The notes below the pieces were generated by a model, which was given only the letters and a program-made list of their open reading frames with translations, was not told the origin of the DNA and searched no databases. 64,000 nt of DNA from contig NZ_OMKW01000002.1 in assembly GCF_900302495.1 (NCBI RefSeq), positions 62,001-126,000 of the forward strand. The letters are read 5' to 3'. Position 1 is the first letter of the stretch. Each line of letters starts with the position of its first letter. A program made the position numbers and the translations under genes. Below, piece by piece: positions 17,537-25,545 of this stretch. The DNA comes from Pontivivens insulae (GTDB lineage Bacteria; Pseudomonadota; Alphaproteobacteria; Rhodobacterales; Rhodobacteraceae).

Positions 17537-18823
17537 TCAGTCGCCCAGACAGGAGGTGAGCTCGCGCATGAGCGCTTCTGCACTGCGGTTGTCGGTAGAG
17601 TGCAGAATGCGCTCTACTCTTTCGACGACAGCTATGATTGCGTCCTCCGTTGGGTTAGCGCCAACCTCCGATAGACCCGCCGAGATAAGGTCTGAATGCG
17701 CCCGAGCCCGCAGCTGCATATTGCGAATTTTTGTGATCGTATCCATCCATGCCGGATCGACCGCGTCAGGCAGCGCGCGGCTGACAGAGTGTTGCAGGTC
17801 GATTGCGGGGAACTTGCCCTGTTGTGCGAGTGCCGGGTCCAAGATGATATGGCCATCCAAAGTTGCGCGAGCGGCATCTGGAACCATCCCCTGTAAGTCG
17901 CCATTGGTTGCGAGGACCGTGAAAATTGCGGTGATGGAGCCTTCGTTTGCGGGCCTGCATCGCTCCACAATACGGGCGATGTCGCTCGACAAAGTTGCAG
18001 TGTAGCCCCCGGCGCCCATCGGTGCGCCGGCTGCGAGATCCGTATCTCGGCAGGCATCCGCGTAGCGGGAGAGCGAGTCTGCCAGTAGAAGAACGCTTCT
18101 GCCCGTGTTTCGAAGCGTTTCCGCAGCTCTCAGCGCCACATGCAGCGCCCGGCGCCGCAACGCAGGCGCATCCTGGGACGTGCTCACCACACAAATGGAA
18201 CGGGCGCGGATATCGTCGGGGAGTTGGGCCAACATCTGATCGGCCTCGTGCGCACGCTCTCCAATCAGAGCGATCACGACCGCATCGGCCTCTGAGCGCT
18301 GTGCGATATGTTGGAGCAGAGTGGTCTTGCCGACGCCGGGGCCGGCAAAAAGGCCGATTCGTTGCCCTACGGTCAGCGGCAACATCGTGTCGATCATCGG
18401 TATTCCCGTTGTAAATCGAGCGACATTAGCAGCCGGTGTGTCGGCTTTGACCTTGCATTTCGATGGACGCGTTGGCGCGGCCCAATCTGGTGACGAAGCC
18501 GCCGTTTCTCGCCCAATCCCATCGAACCGTTTGCCCAGCCAGGATGCGTCAGGCCTTACATTATCCAGGGCTGACAAGCGCACATCCCCGGCCAGCATCT
18601 CTTCTGTAACATCCTGATAGGGAACGCATTTCAGTTCCTCGTCAGTGATTGAAATGACCTCGGCAAACCCCCCACCGGCAAGTTTGAGCAGCGCGCCGGG
18701 GGGCACGGCAAGGCCAAGGCCGGTGACCGAAATCTCGTTAGAGGTTGCCCCGCTGATGCGACCGATCGGGGTGAGAAGTGACAGCTGCCTGACGGCCGCA
18801 AGACGGCTTTCGATGGACGACAT
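17537..18823 (-). CDS. fliI: Flagellum-specific ATPase FliI
   Basis: 428 residues. FliI is the hexameric ATPase that drives unloading of substrates at the flagellar type III export gate. Walker A GPGVGKTTLL lies at 161-170, Walker B VLLLADS near 244-250 followed by LSRYADA, and the export-ATPase signature PPGAL/GPGV arrangement is intact. It is transcribed alone, divergent from flgB, and is not next to fliH, which is not found in the window. A candidate FliJ is encoded at 23367-23720. Confidence 0.96.
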   Translation of the reverse strand: MSSIESRLAAVRQLSLLTPIGRISGATSNEISVTGLGLAVPPGALLKLAGGGFAEVISITDEELKCVPYQDVTEEMLAGDVRLSALDNVRPDASWLGKRFDGIGRETAASSPDWAAPTRPSKCKVKADTPAANVARFTTGIPMIDTMLPLTVGQRIGLFAGPGVGKTTLLQHIAQRSEADAVVIALIGERAHEADQMLAQLPDDIRARSICVVSTSQDAPALRRRALHVALRAAETLRNTGRSVLLLADSLSRYADACRDTDLAAGAPMGAGGYTATLSSDIARIVERCRPANEGSITAIFTVLATNGDLQGMVPDAARATLDGHIILDPALAQQGKFPAIDLQHSVSRALPDAVDPAWMDTITKIRNMQLRARAHSDLISAGLSEVGANPTEDAIIAVVERVERILHSTDNRSAEALMRELTSCLGD

Positions 18824-18873
18824 TTGAATCGGCTCCCATGGCGGACGATTACGTTTTGTTCACATGTGCCGGG

Positions 18874-18888
18874 TTAAGCCTCCGTTGA
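18874..18888. promoter_or_regulatory. CtrA-like box between fliI and flgB (TTAA-N7-TTGA)
   Basis: GGGTTAAGCC begins a TTAA-N7-TTGA element, one base from the CtrA consensus, ending 22 bp before the flgB start and 51 bp from the fliI start. It could control both divergent units. Confidence 0.4.
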
Positions 18889-18910
18889 GATCAGGAGGGA
18901 GAAGCCCCCA

Positions 18911-19261
18911 ATGAGCCATGAGACTTCAATGCTCGGTGTGTCGAGCGCGCTGGTGCGGCATTCCGCACTGCGCCAGTCAATCCTTGCGCAAAATATCGCG
19001 AATGCAGACACGCCCGGATTCCGCGCTCGGGATGTGAGTGCCTTCACGCTGGAGAGTGTCGCACAGCGGCCGACGCTAGGCCCACGGGCTGCAGCAGAAA
19101 CGCTGTTCATCAGCGGGATCGCAAGCCCGGATGGCAATTCCGTAACTCTCGAAGATCAGATGATCCGGTCAGCTGATACGCGACGCGCTCATGATCTGGG
19201 AACGACACTCTTTCGCAAATCAATTGACCTGCTGCGCCTCGGTCTTGGCCGCACTCGGTAA
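18911..19261 (+). CDS. flgB: Flagellar basal-body rod protein FlgB
   Basis: 116 residues, proximal rod subunit. The N-terminal rod motif reads ALRQSILAQNIANADTPGFR, and the C-terminal helix RSIDLLRLGLG is of the kind that packs in rod proteins. It is the first gene of a nine-gene operon (flgB-flgC-fliE-fliQ-flgF-flgG-flgA-flgH-fliL), with a GGAGGGAGAAG ribosome site upstream. Exported by the flagellar type III apparatus, so no signal peptide. Confidence 0.94.
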   Translation: MSHETSMLGVSSALVRHSALRQSILAQNIANADTPGFRARDVSAFTLESVAQRPTLGPRAAAETLFISGIASPDGNSVTLEDQMIRSADTRRAHDLGTTLFRKSIDLLRLGLGRTR

Positions 19262-19272
19262 GGAGCACGATC

Positions 19273-19662
19273 ATGAGTGATTTCAACGCATCTATGGCAA
19301 GCTCTGCCAGTGGCATGGTGGCCCAAACCTCTCGGCTCAGGCTGAGTGCTGAGAATATCGCAAATGCCGACACACCGGGATATCGCGCCAAACAGATGCA
19401 ATTCCAGCTTCAAACGGGTGCGGATGGTGCGCTGAGGGTTCTGCCCGGCCGGGTCGAGTTGAGTTCGCTCGACGGGGAACGGACCTACCAACCTGGGCAT
19501 CCGATGGCCGATGCGGAGGGCTATTTCGTTGGTTCCAACGTCAATCTGGCCACCGAAATCGCCAACGCACGGGAAGCGCAACGCTCATATGAAGCCAATC
19601 TGCGGATGTTTGATCAAGCGCGCCAGATGGCATCGTCCCTGATCGGCCTGCTGCGCCGCTAA
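19273..19662 (+). CDS. flgC: Flagellar basal-body rod protein FlgC
   Basis: 129 residues, proximal rod subunit. It carries LRLSAENIANADTPGYRAK near the start and the conserved NVNLATEIANAREAQRSYEANLRMFDQARQMA region, which ends the protein as in all FlgC. The gap to flgB is 11 bp and to fliE 22 bp. Confidence 0.95.
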   Translation: MSDFNASMASSASGMVAQTSRLRLSAENIANADTPGYRAKQMQFQLQTGADGALRVLPGRVELSSLDGERTYQPGHPMADAEGYFVGSNVNLATEIANAREAQRSYEANLRMFDQARQMASSLIGLLRR

Positions 19663-19684
19663 CCATCCTTAGAAGGAGGATCAC

Positions 19685-19966
19685 ATGGAACTTCAATCCA
19701 CACTTGCCAGTCGTGCCTATGCCGCGACGCCGGATGCGACGCCTTCCGTCGCACAGGCAGAGGGCGGCTTTGGCGCCCTCGCACGGGAAACCGTCGCCAC
19801 AATCCAGGCCGGTGAACAGGCGGCCATCGGCGCGATGACCGGCGGCGTCGATGCCCATGCCATGGTCGAGGCGCTTGCAGCGACAGAGCTTGCAGTCGAG
19901 ACCGCCGTGACCTTGCGAGATCGCGTGGTCGAGGCCTATCAGGAAATCCTGCGGATGCCGGTATGA
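19685..19966 (+). CDS. fliE: Flagellar hook-basal body complex protein FliE
   Basis: 93 residues. FliE links the MS ring to the rod. The C-terminal half has the family signature MVEALAATELAVETAVTLRDRVVEAYQEILRMPV. AGAAGGAGG gives the ribosome site. Its last codon overlaps the start of fliQ by four bases (ATGA), coupling translation. Confidence 0.9.
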   Translation: MELQSTLASRAYAATPDATPSVAQAEGGFGALARETVATIQAGEQAAIGAMTGGVDAHAMVEALAATELAVETAVTLRDRVVEAYQEILRMPV

Positions 19967-20229
19967 GTGAGGGGACGGTCCTTGACGTCGTGCGCGCCGG
20001 ACTTTGGGCCGCTCTCGTTCTTTCGCTGCCCATTCTGGCTGCTGCATTGATCTCTGGCTTGGTGATCGGCCTGTTCCAGGCACTGACCTCGATCCAAGAG
20101 ATGACGCTGACATTCGTACCGAAGCTGGCGGCGATCCTCGTCGTGTTCTGGGCGACGATGGGCTTCTCGGCGCGCACGCTGATCGAGTTGTGGGACGGCA
20201 CGATCCTGCCCCTGATCCGATCGCATTGA
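19963..20229 (+). CDS. fliQ: Flagellar export gate protein FliQ
   Basis: 88 residues with two transmembrane helices (about 13-38 and 50-72), the usual size for this small export-gate subunit. Conserved features include VIGLFQALTSIQEMTLTFVPK between the helices. It assembles with FliP and FliR in the inner membrane; fliR is in the opposite-strand operon and fliP is not in the window. Confidence 0.95.
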   Translation: MSEGTVLDVVRAGLWAALVLSLPILAAALISGLVIGLFQALTSIQEMTLTFVPKLAAILVVFWATMGFSARTLIELWDGTILPLIRSH

Positions 20230-20239
20230 GGAGATTGTC

Positions 20240-20962
20240 ATGGACGTCACATCCCACGTAACGCTGTCACGTCAGCAGGGTCTTTCGCGTGAGCTGGATA
20301 CGATTGCCAACAACATCGCGAATATGGCGACCTCTGGTTACCGGCGTGAAGGCATTGTTTTTTCAGAACATGTCCGAGGGTCAGAGGATGGACCATCGGT
20401 GTCTTTCGGTCATGCGCGTGCCCGGTTTCAGGACGATTTGCCCGGTCAACTCACACCGACCGGCGGCGCGCTGGATCTTGCGGTGCGGGGTGAGGGCTAT
20501 TTTCAGCTTGAGACGGGCAATGGGCGGTATCTGACCCGTGCGGGCGCTTTCATGCTTGATGCGACGGGGCAGGTTGTCAGCCCCTCGGGTGGCCGTCTTC
20601 TCGACGAGGCCGGGATCGCAGTTGTTGTCCCGCCCGGTGCGGGTGACATCCACATCGCCAATGACGGCACCCTGACGGCAGGAGGGGAGCCTTTTGCCCG
20701 CATTGGGCTCTATGCGCCCGCTCCGGGGGCTGAATTCATCCGCACCGATGGCGTTGCGTTCCAGTCGGACCAACCCTTCATCGCCGTGCCAGACGGTGAG
20801 GTGGCGCAGGGATTTGTTGAGGGTTCGAACGTGTCTCCAGTGTGGGAGATGACGCGCATGATTGAGGTGCAGCGAGCCTATGAATTCAACCAGTCCCTGC
20901 TCGACCGGGAGGATGACCGCATTCGCAACGTCATCCGGACACTTGGCCAGGCCACATCTTGA
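20240..20962 (+). CDS. flgF: Flagellar basal-body rod protein FlgF
   Basis: 240 residues, proximal rod protein. It has the rod/hook N-terminal motif ELDTIANNIANMATSGYRRE, the central GALDLAVRGEGYFQLE strand and the C-terminal EMTRMIEVQRAYEFNQSLLD helix. Directly followed by flgG (12-bp gap), the near-universal order. Confidence 0.95.
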   Translation: MDVTSHVTLSRQQGLSRELDTIANNIANMATSGYRREGIVFSEHVRGSEDGPSVSFGHARARFQDDLPGQLTPTGGALDLAVRGEGYFQLETGNGRYLTRAGAFMLDATGQVVSPSGGRLLDEAGIAVVVPPGAGDIHIANDGTLTAGGEPFARIGLYAPAPGAEFIRTDGVAFQSDQPFIAVPDGEVAQGFVEGSNVSPVWEMTRMIEVQRAYEFNQSLLDREDDRIRNVIRTLGQATS

Positions 20963-20974
20963 GGAGTTTTTGAT

Positions 20975-21760
20975 ATGAGAGCACTTTCCATCGCGGCCAC
21001 CGGTATGGACGCCCAGCAGATGCGGGTTGAGGTCATTTCAAACAACCTCGCGAATATGAGCACGACTGCCTACAACGCGCGCCGGGCAGAATTTGCGGAT
21101 TTGCACTACCAGCAGATACAGCGCGCAGGCACGATCAGTGCAGCTGATGGCAGCCTGCTTCCGACCGGCGTTCAGCTGGGGCTTGGCGTCAGGGCGTCGT
21201 CCATCACGATGGAGATCGAGCAGGGTTCTCTGGCACAGACCGGTGGCGATCTTGACCTGGCGATCGAGGGGCAGGGCTTTATCGAAGTTGAGCTGCCGGG
21301 GGGGGCTGCGGGCTATACCCGCGATGGCGCGCTCAAGCGATCAGGTGAAGGGCAAATCGTCACGTCCGACGGCTATCCGGTGGTGCCTGACATCACAATC
21401 CCAGAGGAGGCGCGGGCGATTTCGATCAACGCACAAGGCGAGGTCTGGGTCTATTTTGCGGATCAGGTCGAACCGCAGTTAATGGGGCAAATCACACTTG
21501 CCGATTTCCCCAACGAGATGGGACTTGAGGCGCTGGGCGGAAACCTGTTTGCAGAGACCGAGGCGTCTGGCGCACCGAATGTCGGCGAGCCGGGTGAGGA
21601 TGGGCGCGGCACGTTCCGGCAGGGGTATCTGGAGGAAAGCTCCGTCGATCCTGTGCGGCAGATGACGCAGTTGATCGAGGCGCAGCGCGGGTATGAGTTG
21701 AATGCCAAGGTGATTACGGCAGCCGACCAAATGCTTGGCGCAACGACACAAATCCGATGA
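20975..21760 (+). CDS. flgG: Flagellar distal rod protein FlgG
   Basis: 261 residues, typical for the distal rod protein. It begins MRALSIAATGMDAQQMRVEV, has GDLDLAIEGQGFIEVELPGG in the middle and the characteristic QGYLEESSVDPVRQMTQLIE and NAKVITAADQMLG at the end. The usual NLANVNTTGFK motif reads NLANMSTTAYNARR here. It overlaps flgA by four bases (ATGA). Confidence 0.96.
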   Translation: MRALSIAATGMDAQQMRVEVISNNLANMSTTAYNARRAEFADLHYQQIQRAGTISAADGSLLPTGVQLGLGVRASSITMEIEQGSLAQTGGDLDLAIEGQGFIEVELPGGAAGYTRDGALKRSGEGQIVTSDGYPVVPDITIPEEARAISINAQGEVWVYFADQVEPQLMGQITLADFPNEMGLEALGGNLFAETEASGAPNVGEPGEDGRGTFRQGYLEESSVDPVRQMTQLIEAQRGYELNAKVITAADQMLGATTQIR

Positions 21761-22173
21761 TCCGTACGTTTTTGATCCTTTGCCTCTTTGCGGAGGGTGT
21801 CTTGGCACAGACAGTTGTTCCATTGCGGGCGATCCGGGCCGAGAGCTCGATTGGCCCGGGCGATGTCGGATTGGACGATGTGCGTGTGCCCGGTGCGGTC
21901 GCGCGGTTGGAGGACGTCATTGGGCGCGAGGCCAGGACGACTCTTTACCCCGGTCGCCCCATCGCGCCCGGCGATCTGGCGGAGCCGGCAGTTGTTGAGC
22001 GCAATCAAGTCGTCGCGATGCGGTATCTGGCAGGCGGGCTGAGCATCGCGGCAGAGGGCCGTGTCCTCTCACGGGCCCGTCCTGGCGAGCGCATTCAGGT
22101 CATGAACCTGCAATCGCGCAACACCGTTTGGGGTGTCGTGACGGAGCATGGCGTCGTTGAGGTCGGTCGATGA
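21757..22173 (+). CDS. flgA: Flagellar P-ring assembly chaperone FlgA
   Basis: 138 residues with a Sec signal peptide (MIRTFLILCLFAEGVLAQ). A SAF/FlgA domain follows, with the VIGREARTTLYPGRPI and DLAEPAVVERNQVV segments and a C-terminal ARPGERIQVMNLQSRNTVWG. FlgA helps FlgI polymerise into the P ring in the periplasm. It is the short form, with one SAF-type domain. It overlaps flgG and flgH by four bases each. Confidence 0.92.
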   Translation: MIRTFLILCLFAEGVLAQTVVPLRAIRAESSIGPGDVGLDDVRVPGAVARLEDVIGREARTTLYPGRPIAPGDLAEPAVVERNQVVAMRYLAGGLSIAAEGRVLSRARPGERIQVMNLQSRNTVWGVVTEHGVVEVGR

Positions 22174-22898
22174 GGGCGCTCTGTCTTTTGCCCATGATTG
22201 CCGCAGGTTGCGCCAGCAGTCCGATCGGTCAGCCGCCGCCGGTCACCCCGGTCGACGCGCCCGTCCTTGAGGTGGTGACCGATATCTCGCCCGAGAGGTT
22301 GGCCATCGCGGAGGCTGAGACCCGTCCCGATCCGGTTGCTCTATTGCGTGAACCATCTCTCTGGCGGTCTGGTCCTGACTCTCTGTTCGGTGACAGGCGG
22401 GCGCAGGCGCTGGGTGACATCCTGACCGTTGTGATCGAAATCGATGAAGAGGCGGAAATCCGCAACGCGACGGATCGGAGCCGGACCGGGGATCAGGGCG
22501 TCAGCCTGCCCAGTCTGTTCGGCTTTGAGCGGGATTTGGAGGACGGCAACATCCCGACAGCCCCCTTGCTGTCGACAAGTTCAAATTCCGGCTCAGCGGG
22601 CAGCGGAACGACCCGGCGCAACGAGCGCATCACCTTGCGGATTGCCGCCACCATCGTTGATGTTTTGCCAAATGGGCACCTCGTTGTGATGGGATCCCAA
22701 GAGGTGCGGGTGAATTTCGAACTGCGCGATTTGCAGGTGGCAGGGATTGTGCGGCCTGAGGATATCTCCCGCCGCAACGAGATCACATATGACAAGATCG
22801 CTGGTGCGCGCATTGTATATGGCGGTCGCGGTCAGATTACCGATCTGCAACAGCCCCGCTATGGCCAACAGATCCTAGATCAGATCCTGCCATTTTGA
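22170..22898 (+). CDS. flgH: Flagellar L-ring lipoprotein FlgH
   Basis: 242 residues. A lipoprotein signal with lipobox IAAGC places the mature Cys at about residue 14. The L-ring signature follows: SLFGDRRAQALGDILTVVIEI, then the conserved RIAATIVDVLPNGHLVVMGSQ, and PEDISRRNEITYDKIAGARI near the end. It forms the outer-membrane L ring; its partner P-ring gene flgI is in the second flagellar block at 47739-48833. Confidence 0.96.
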   Translation: MRALCLLPMIAAGCASSPIGQPPPVTPVDAPVLEVVTDISPERLAIAEAETRPDPVALLREPSLWRSGPDSLFGDRRAQALGDILTVVIEIDEEAEIRNATDRSRTGDQGVSLPSLFGFERDLEDGNIPTAPLLSTSSNSGSAGSGTTRRNERITLRIAATIVDVLPNGHLVVMGSQEVRVNFELRDLQVAGIVRPEDISRRNEITYDKIAGARIVYGGRGQITDLQQPRYGQQILDQILPF

Positions 22899-22913
22899 TG
22901 ATGGAGTGTGCTG

Positions 22914-23354
22914 ATGCGCTTTCTGCTTTTTCTTGTTTGCCTTGTGATCGGTCTGGGGGCGGGGGGGGCTGGTGCCTATTTTCTAACGCGGACGTCCCCT
23001 GTCGTCGCGGCCGGACCGCAGGATGAGTCAGATGCCGCCTTCGCAGATCTCGGCTCACAATTCGTGGTGCCGTTGACACGAGGCGGCACGTTGACCGGTG
23101 TAGTTGCTGTCAGCTTGGCCGTGCAGCTGAAACCCGGCAAAGAGGAAGAGTTTGAAGTGATGGAGCCCCGCTTGCGCGATGTCTATCTTGAGGTTCTGTT
23201 CCGCCACGGGGCCTCTGGTGGCTTTGATGGCGACTTTGCGACGAGCCAGGCTATGGCCGACCTGCGCACCGCGCTCGACCGGGTGACACAGGACCGCCTG
23301 TCCGATATCGCCGAACGCGTTCTCATCACCAGCCTGGCGCGGCAGGACTACTGA
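22914..23354 (+). CDS. fliL: FliL-family basal-body-associated protein
   Basis: 146 residues. One N-terminal transmembrane helix (about 3-25) is followed by a periplasmic domain with LTRGGTLTGVVAVSLAVQL, VMEPRLRDVYLEVLFRHGASGGF and a final LSDIAERVLITSLARQDY, matching the FliL fold. FliL rings surround stators and aid torque. ATG 22914 is chosen over an in-frame GTG two codons earlier because GGAG is seven bases ahead. It is the last gene of the flgB operon, convergent with the FliJ-like gene. Confidence 0.82.
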   Translation: MRFLLFLVCLVIGLGAGGAGAYFLTRTSPVVAAGPQDESDAAFADLGSQFVVPLTRGGTLTGVVAVSLAVQLKPGKEEEFEVMEPRLRDVYLEVLFRHGASGGFDGDFATSQAMADLRTALDRVTQDRLSDIAERVLITSLARQDY

Positions 23355-23366
23355 AACCCAACAAAG

Positions 23367-23720
23367 CTAGGGGATTTGCCGCAGTAGCGTGCGGCGCTGT
23401 TCGTCCGCCGCAATGGCAGCCTGCCGCGCAGCCCGCCGTTCGGCCGCGACGGATTTTCTGTGCAAGGCAACAAGTCTGTCCTGCCCATCTGCCAGATCGG
23501 CCTTTGCATCGGCAAGCTCTCGCAGCAAATGGGCCTTCCGAGCGAGGCGCCAACGATCCCATTGCGCACGCGCGACAACATCGCCGTCCGCGACGCTGAC
23601 CTCGCACTGTGCAATCTTGTCGTTGAGTGCATCAATCATTGCGCGCTTCGGCGCCAATGCCGCAGCGGCAGCTTCGTACCGGTTTCGGTGAAGGTCGGCG
23701 ACCATCTTGTGATCCGTCAT
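23367..23720 (-). CDS. Coiled-coil protein, candidate FliJ
   Basis: 117 residues, nearly all helical and charged, with long heptad stretches and no signal peptide or membrane helix. Its ATG overlaps the flhB stop (ATGA), so it is translated with the export-gate genes flhA-fliR-flhB. FliJ is a 130-150 residue coiled coil that sits in the FliI hexamer and touches FlhA, and it is usually too divergent to be recognised by sequence. Size, coil content and location fit, and no other FliJ candidate is visible, but homology is not shown. Confidence 0.4.
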   Translation of the reverse strand: MTDHKMVADLHRNRYEAAAAALAPKRAMIDALNDKIAQCEVSVADGDVVARAQWDRWRLARKAHLLRELADAKADLADGQDRLVALHRKSVAAERRAARQAAIAADEQRRTLLRQIP

Positions 23721-24784
23721 GAGGAGCGGCTCACGGCGCGGATGGTATCAGCGAAACGGATGGCGGCTGCCACCGCGCGGTAGAGGTCTTCGGGGACTTC
23801 CTCCCCCAACTTGGTGCTGGCAAAGAGCGCGCGCGTCGCAGGAACATCCCGATGCAGGGGAATACCATGCTCGGCCGCGATGTCTCTGATCCGGGCTGCC
23901 ATTTCACCCTGGCCTTTGGCCACGCAGACCGGTGCGCCGCCACCGTCCCGATCCCATTTCAGGGCAACGGCGAAATCTGTGGGATTGACCATCACGACAT
24001 CCGCATCCTGCATGTCGGTCAACATCTGGTTTCCGGCGATATCCTGTGCGCGCTGGCGGCGCTGCCCTTTTATGTGCGGGTCGCCCTCGCCCTCTTTGGT
24101 TTCGTCGCGCAATTCCTGATGGGTCATCCGCAGTTTGCGCCGGTGGTCAAAGCGCTGCCAAAGGTAGTCGAGTACCGCGATGGCGAAGGATATGGCGGTC
24201 ACAATAATGAGAATATCGACAATGATTTGCCCCAGCACGACGACAACCGCCGACCGCTCGGCCCGGGCGAGACCCGCGATCAGATCAATTTGCCCAATCA
24301 GGTAAACGCTGACCGCGACAGAGACGACGATCAGCTTCACCGTGCTTTTTGCAAAATTGAACAGTCCTGTTGCTCCGAATTTCTGACCGGCACCCTGAAC
24401 CGGATCAATGCGAGACAGTTTCGGCAGGATCGCTTTCGCGGAGATTGCGATGCCCCTTCGGGCCACGAGACCGGCCAGCACAATAAGCGCGGGTACAGCG
24501 AAAAACGGCGTCAGCGCACTCAATCCGACGCCGAGCGCGGATCCAGCATGCGCAAGCTCCATCATTTGGTCGGGAGAAGATATAAAGGCCCGCAGAGCGA
24601 TGCCGAAACCGTCAACGAGACTGTCCCCGAACAGGGCAAGTGTCAGGGTCAGGCCAAGATAGGCGAGGAACGCATCCACATCCGGGCTGCGTTCGATATT
24701 GCCTTCGTCCCGCGCCGTTTGCAGGCGACGATCCGTTGGGTCATGGGATTTTTCACCCGAACTTTCCTGCTCCCCACCGCTCAT
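23717..24784 (-). CDS. flhB: Flagellar export gate switch protein FlhB
   Basis: 355 residues: N-terminal TDRRLQTARDEGNIERSPDV motif, four membrane helices between about 40 and 210, and a cytoplasmic tail that FliK triggers to change substrate class. The autocleavage motif, normally NPTH, reads NPTD (267-270; codons AAT CCC ACA GAT on the minus strand); Asn and Pro needed for cleavage are intact. ATG 24784 overlaps the fliR stop by four bases, and the stop overlaps the next gene by four. A longer frame exists upstream but lies within fliR and is not used. Confidence 0.95.
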   Translation of the reverse strand: MSGGEQESSGEKSHDPTDRRLQTARDEGNIERSPDVDAFLAYLGLTLTLALFGDSLVDGFGIALRAFISSPDQMMELAHAGSALGVGLSALTPFFAVPALIVLAGLVARRGIAISAKAILPKLSRIDPVQGAGQKFGATGLFNFAKSTVKLIVVSVAVSVYLIGQIDLIAGLARAERSAVVVVLGQIIVDILIIVTAISFAIAVLDYLWQRFDHRRKLRMTHQELRDETKEGEGDPHIKGQRRQRAQDIAGNQMLTDMQDADVVMVNPTDFAVALKWDRDGGGAPVCVAKGQGEMAARIRDIAAEHGIPLHRDVPATRALFASTKLGEEVPEDLYRAVAAAIRFADTIRAVSRSS

Positions 24785-25542
24785 GGCGCAAGGCCCAGCG
24801 GCGCGGTAAGCTGGTCCTGCAGCACCTCGTGCCACGCGGTCAGCAGCGCCGGTGCGCTGAGCATCAGTAGGGCGATGCCACCGCCGGTAATGGCAGGCGC
24901 GCCGACGAAGGCAACCATCAGCTGTGGCATAGCGCGATTGATCGCCCCCAAGGCCAGGTTATAGGCGAGGCCAGCTACAAGAAATGGCGCGGAAAGTGTG
25001 AAGCCCAGCTGAAAGGCGCGTGCGACATGCGACAGGCCCCATTCCGCAACCGCGTCGCCGCCGGGCATGATACCCGCAGGTACAAACCGATAGCTGAGGA
25101 CGATCGCTTCCACCACGCGCAGGTGCAGACCCGCCGCCAGCGCCAGGGTTATGCCTGCCAGTACCAGGATGTTGCCCATCGCAGGCAGTGGATCCGGTGT
25201 CGCGCCCGCGCCGAGGATCTGGGCGATAGATGTGCTTTGCGCCGCGATTGAGCCAGCGAATTGCAAGGCCATAACCAGCAGACGCAGGCCGAGGCCGATG
25301 AGAACACCAACGGCGATCTCGGCCCCCAACACAGCAAGCGAAATACTCAGCTGCGGCATTGGGATCAGTGGCGCAGTGATCATGGTGAATGAAAGGGCTA
25401 CGGCGATGCGCACGCGGGCCGGGATGCCCTGACCGCCAAATCCGGGCAATAGCGCTGCGATCGCTGCGACGCGCGCAAAGACCAGGATGCCAAGCGCCAG
25501 CCCATCTTGCAGCGCGGCGAAGGTGATGACCGCGGTTTCCAC
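24781..25542 (-). CDS. fliR: Flagellar export gate protein FliR
   Basis: 253 residues with about six hydrophobic helices. Family segments include FARVAAIAALLPGFGGQGIPARVRI near the N-terminus and FVGAPAITGGGIALL near the C-terminus. FliR completes the FliP5-FliQ4-FliR1 export channel in the inner membrane. The gap to flhA is three bases and it overlaps flhB by four, so flhA-fliR-flhB is a tightly coupled unit. Confidence 0.95.
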   Translation of the reverse strand: METAVITFAALQDGLALGILVFARVAAIAALLPGFGGQGIPARVRIAVALSFTMITAPLIPMPQLSISLAVLGAEIAVGVLIGLGLRLLVMALQFAGSIAAQSTSIAQILGAGATPDPLPAMGNILVLAGITLALAAGLHLRVVEAIVLSYRFVPAGIMPGGDAVAEWGLSHVARAFQLGFTLSAPFLVAGLAYNLALGAINRAMPQLMVAFVGAPAITGGGIALLMLSAPALLTAWHEVLQDQLTAPLGLAP

Positions 25543-25545
25543 AGG

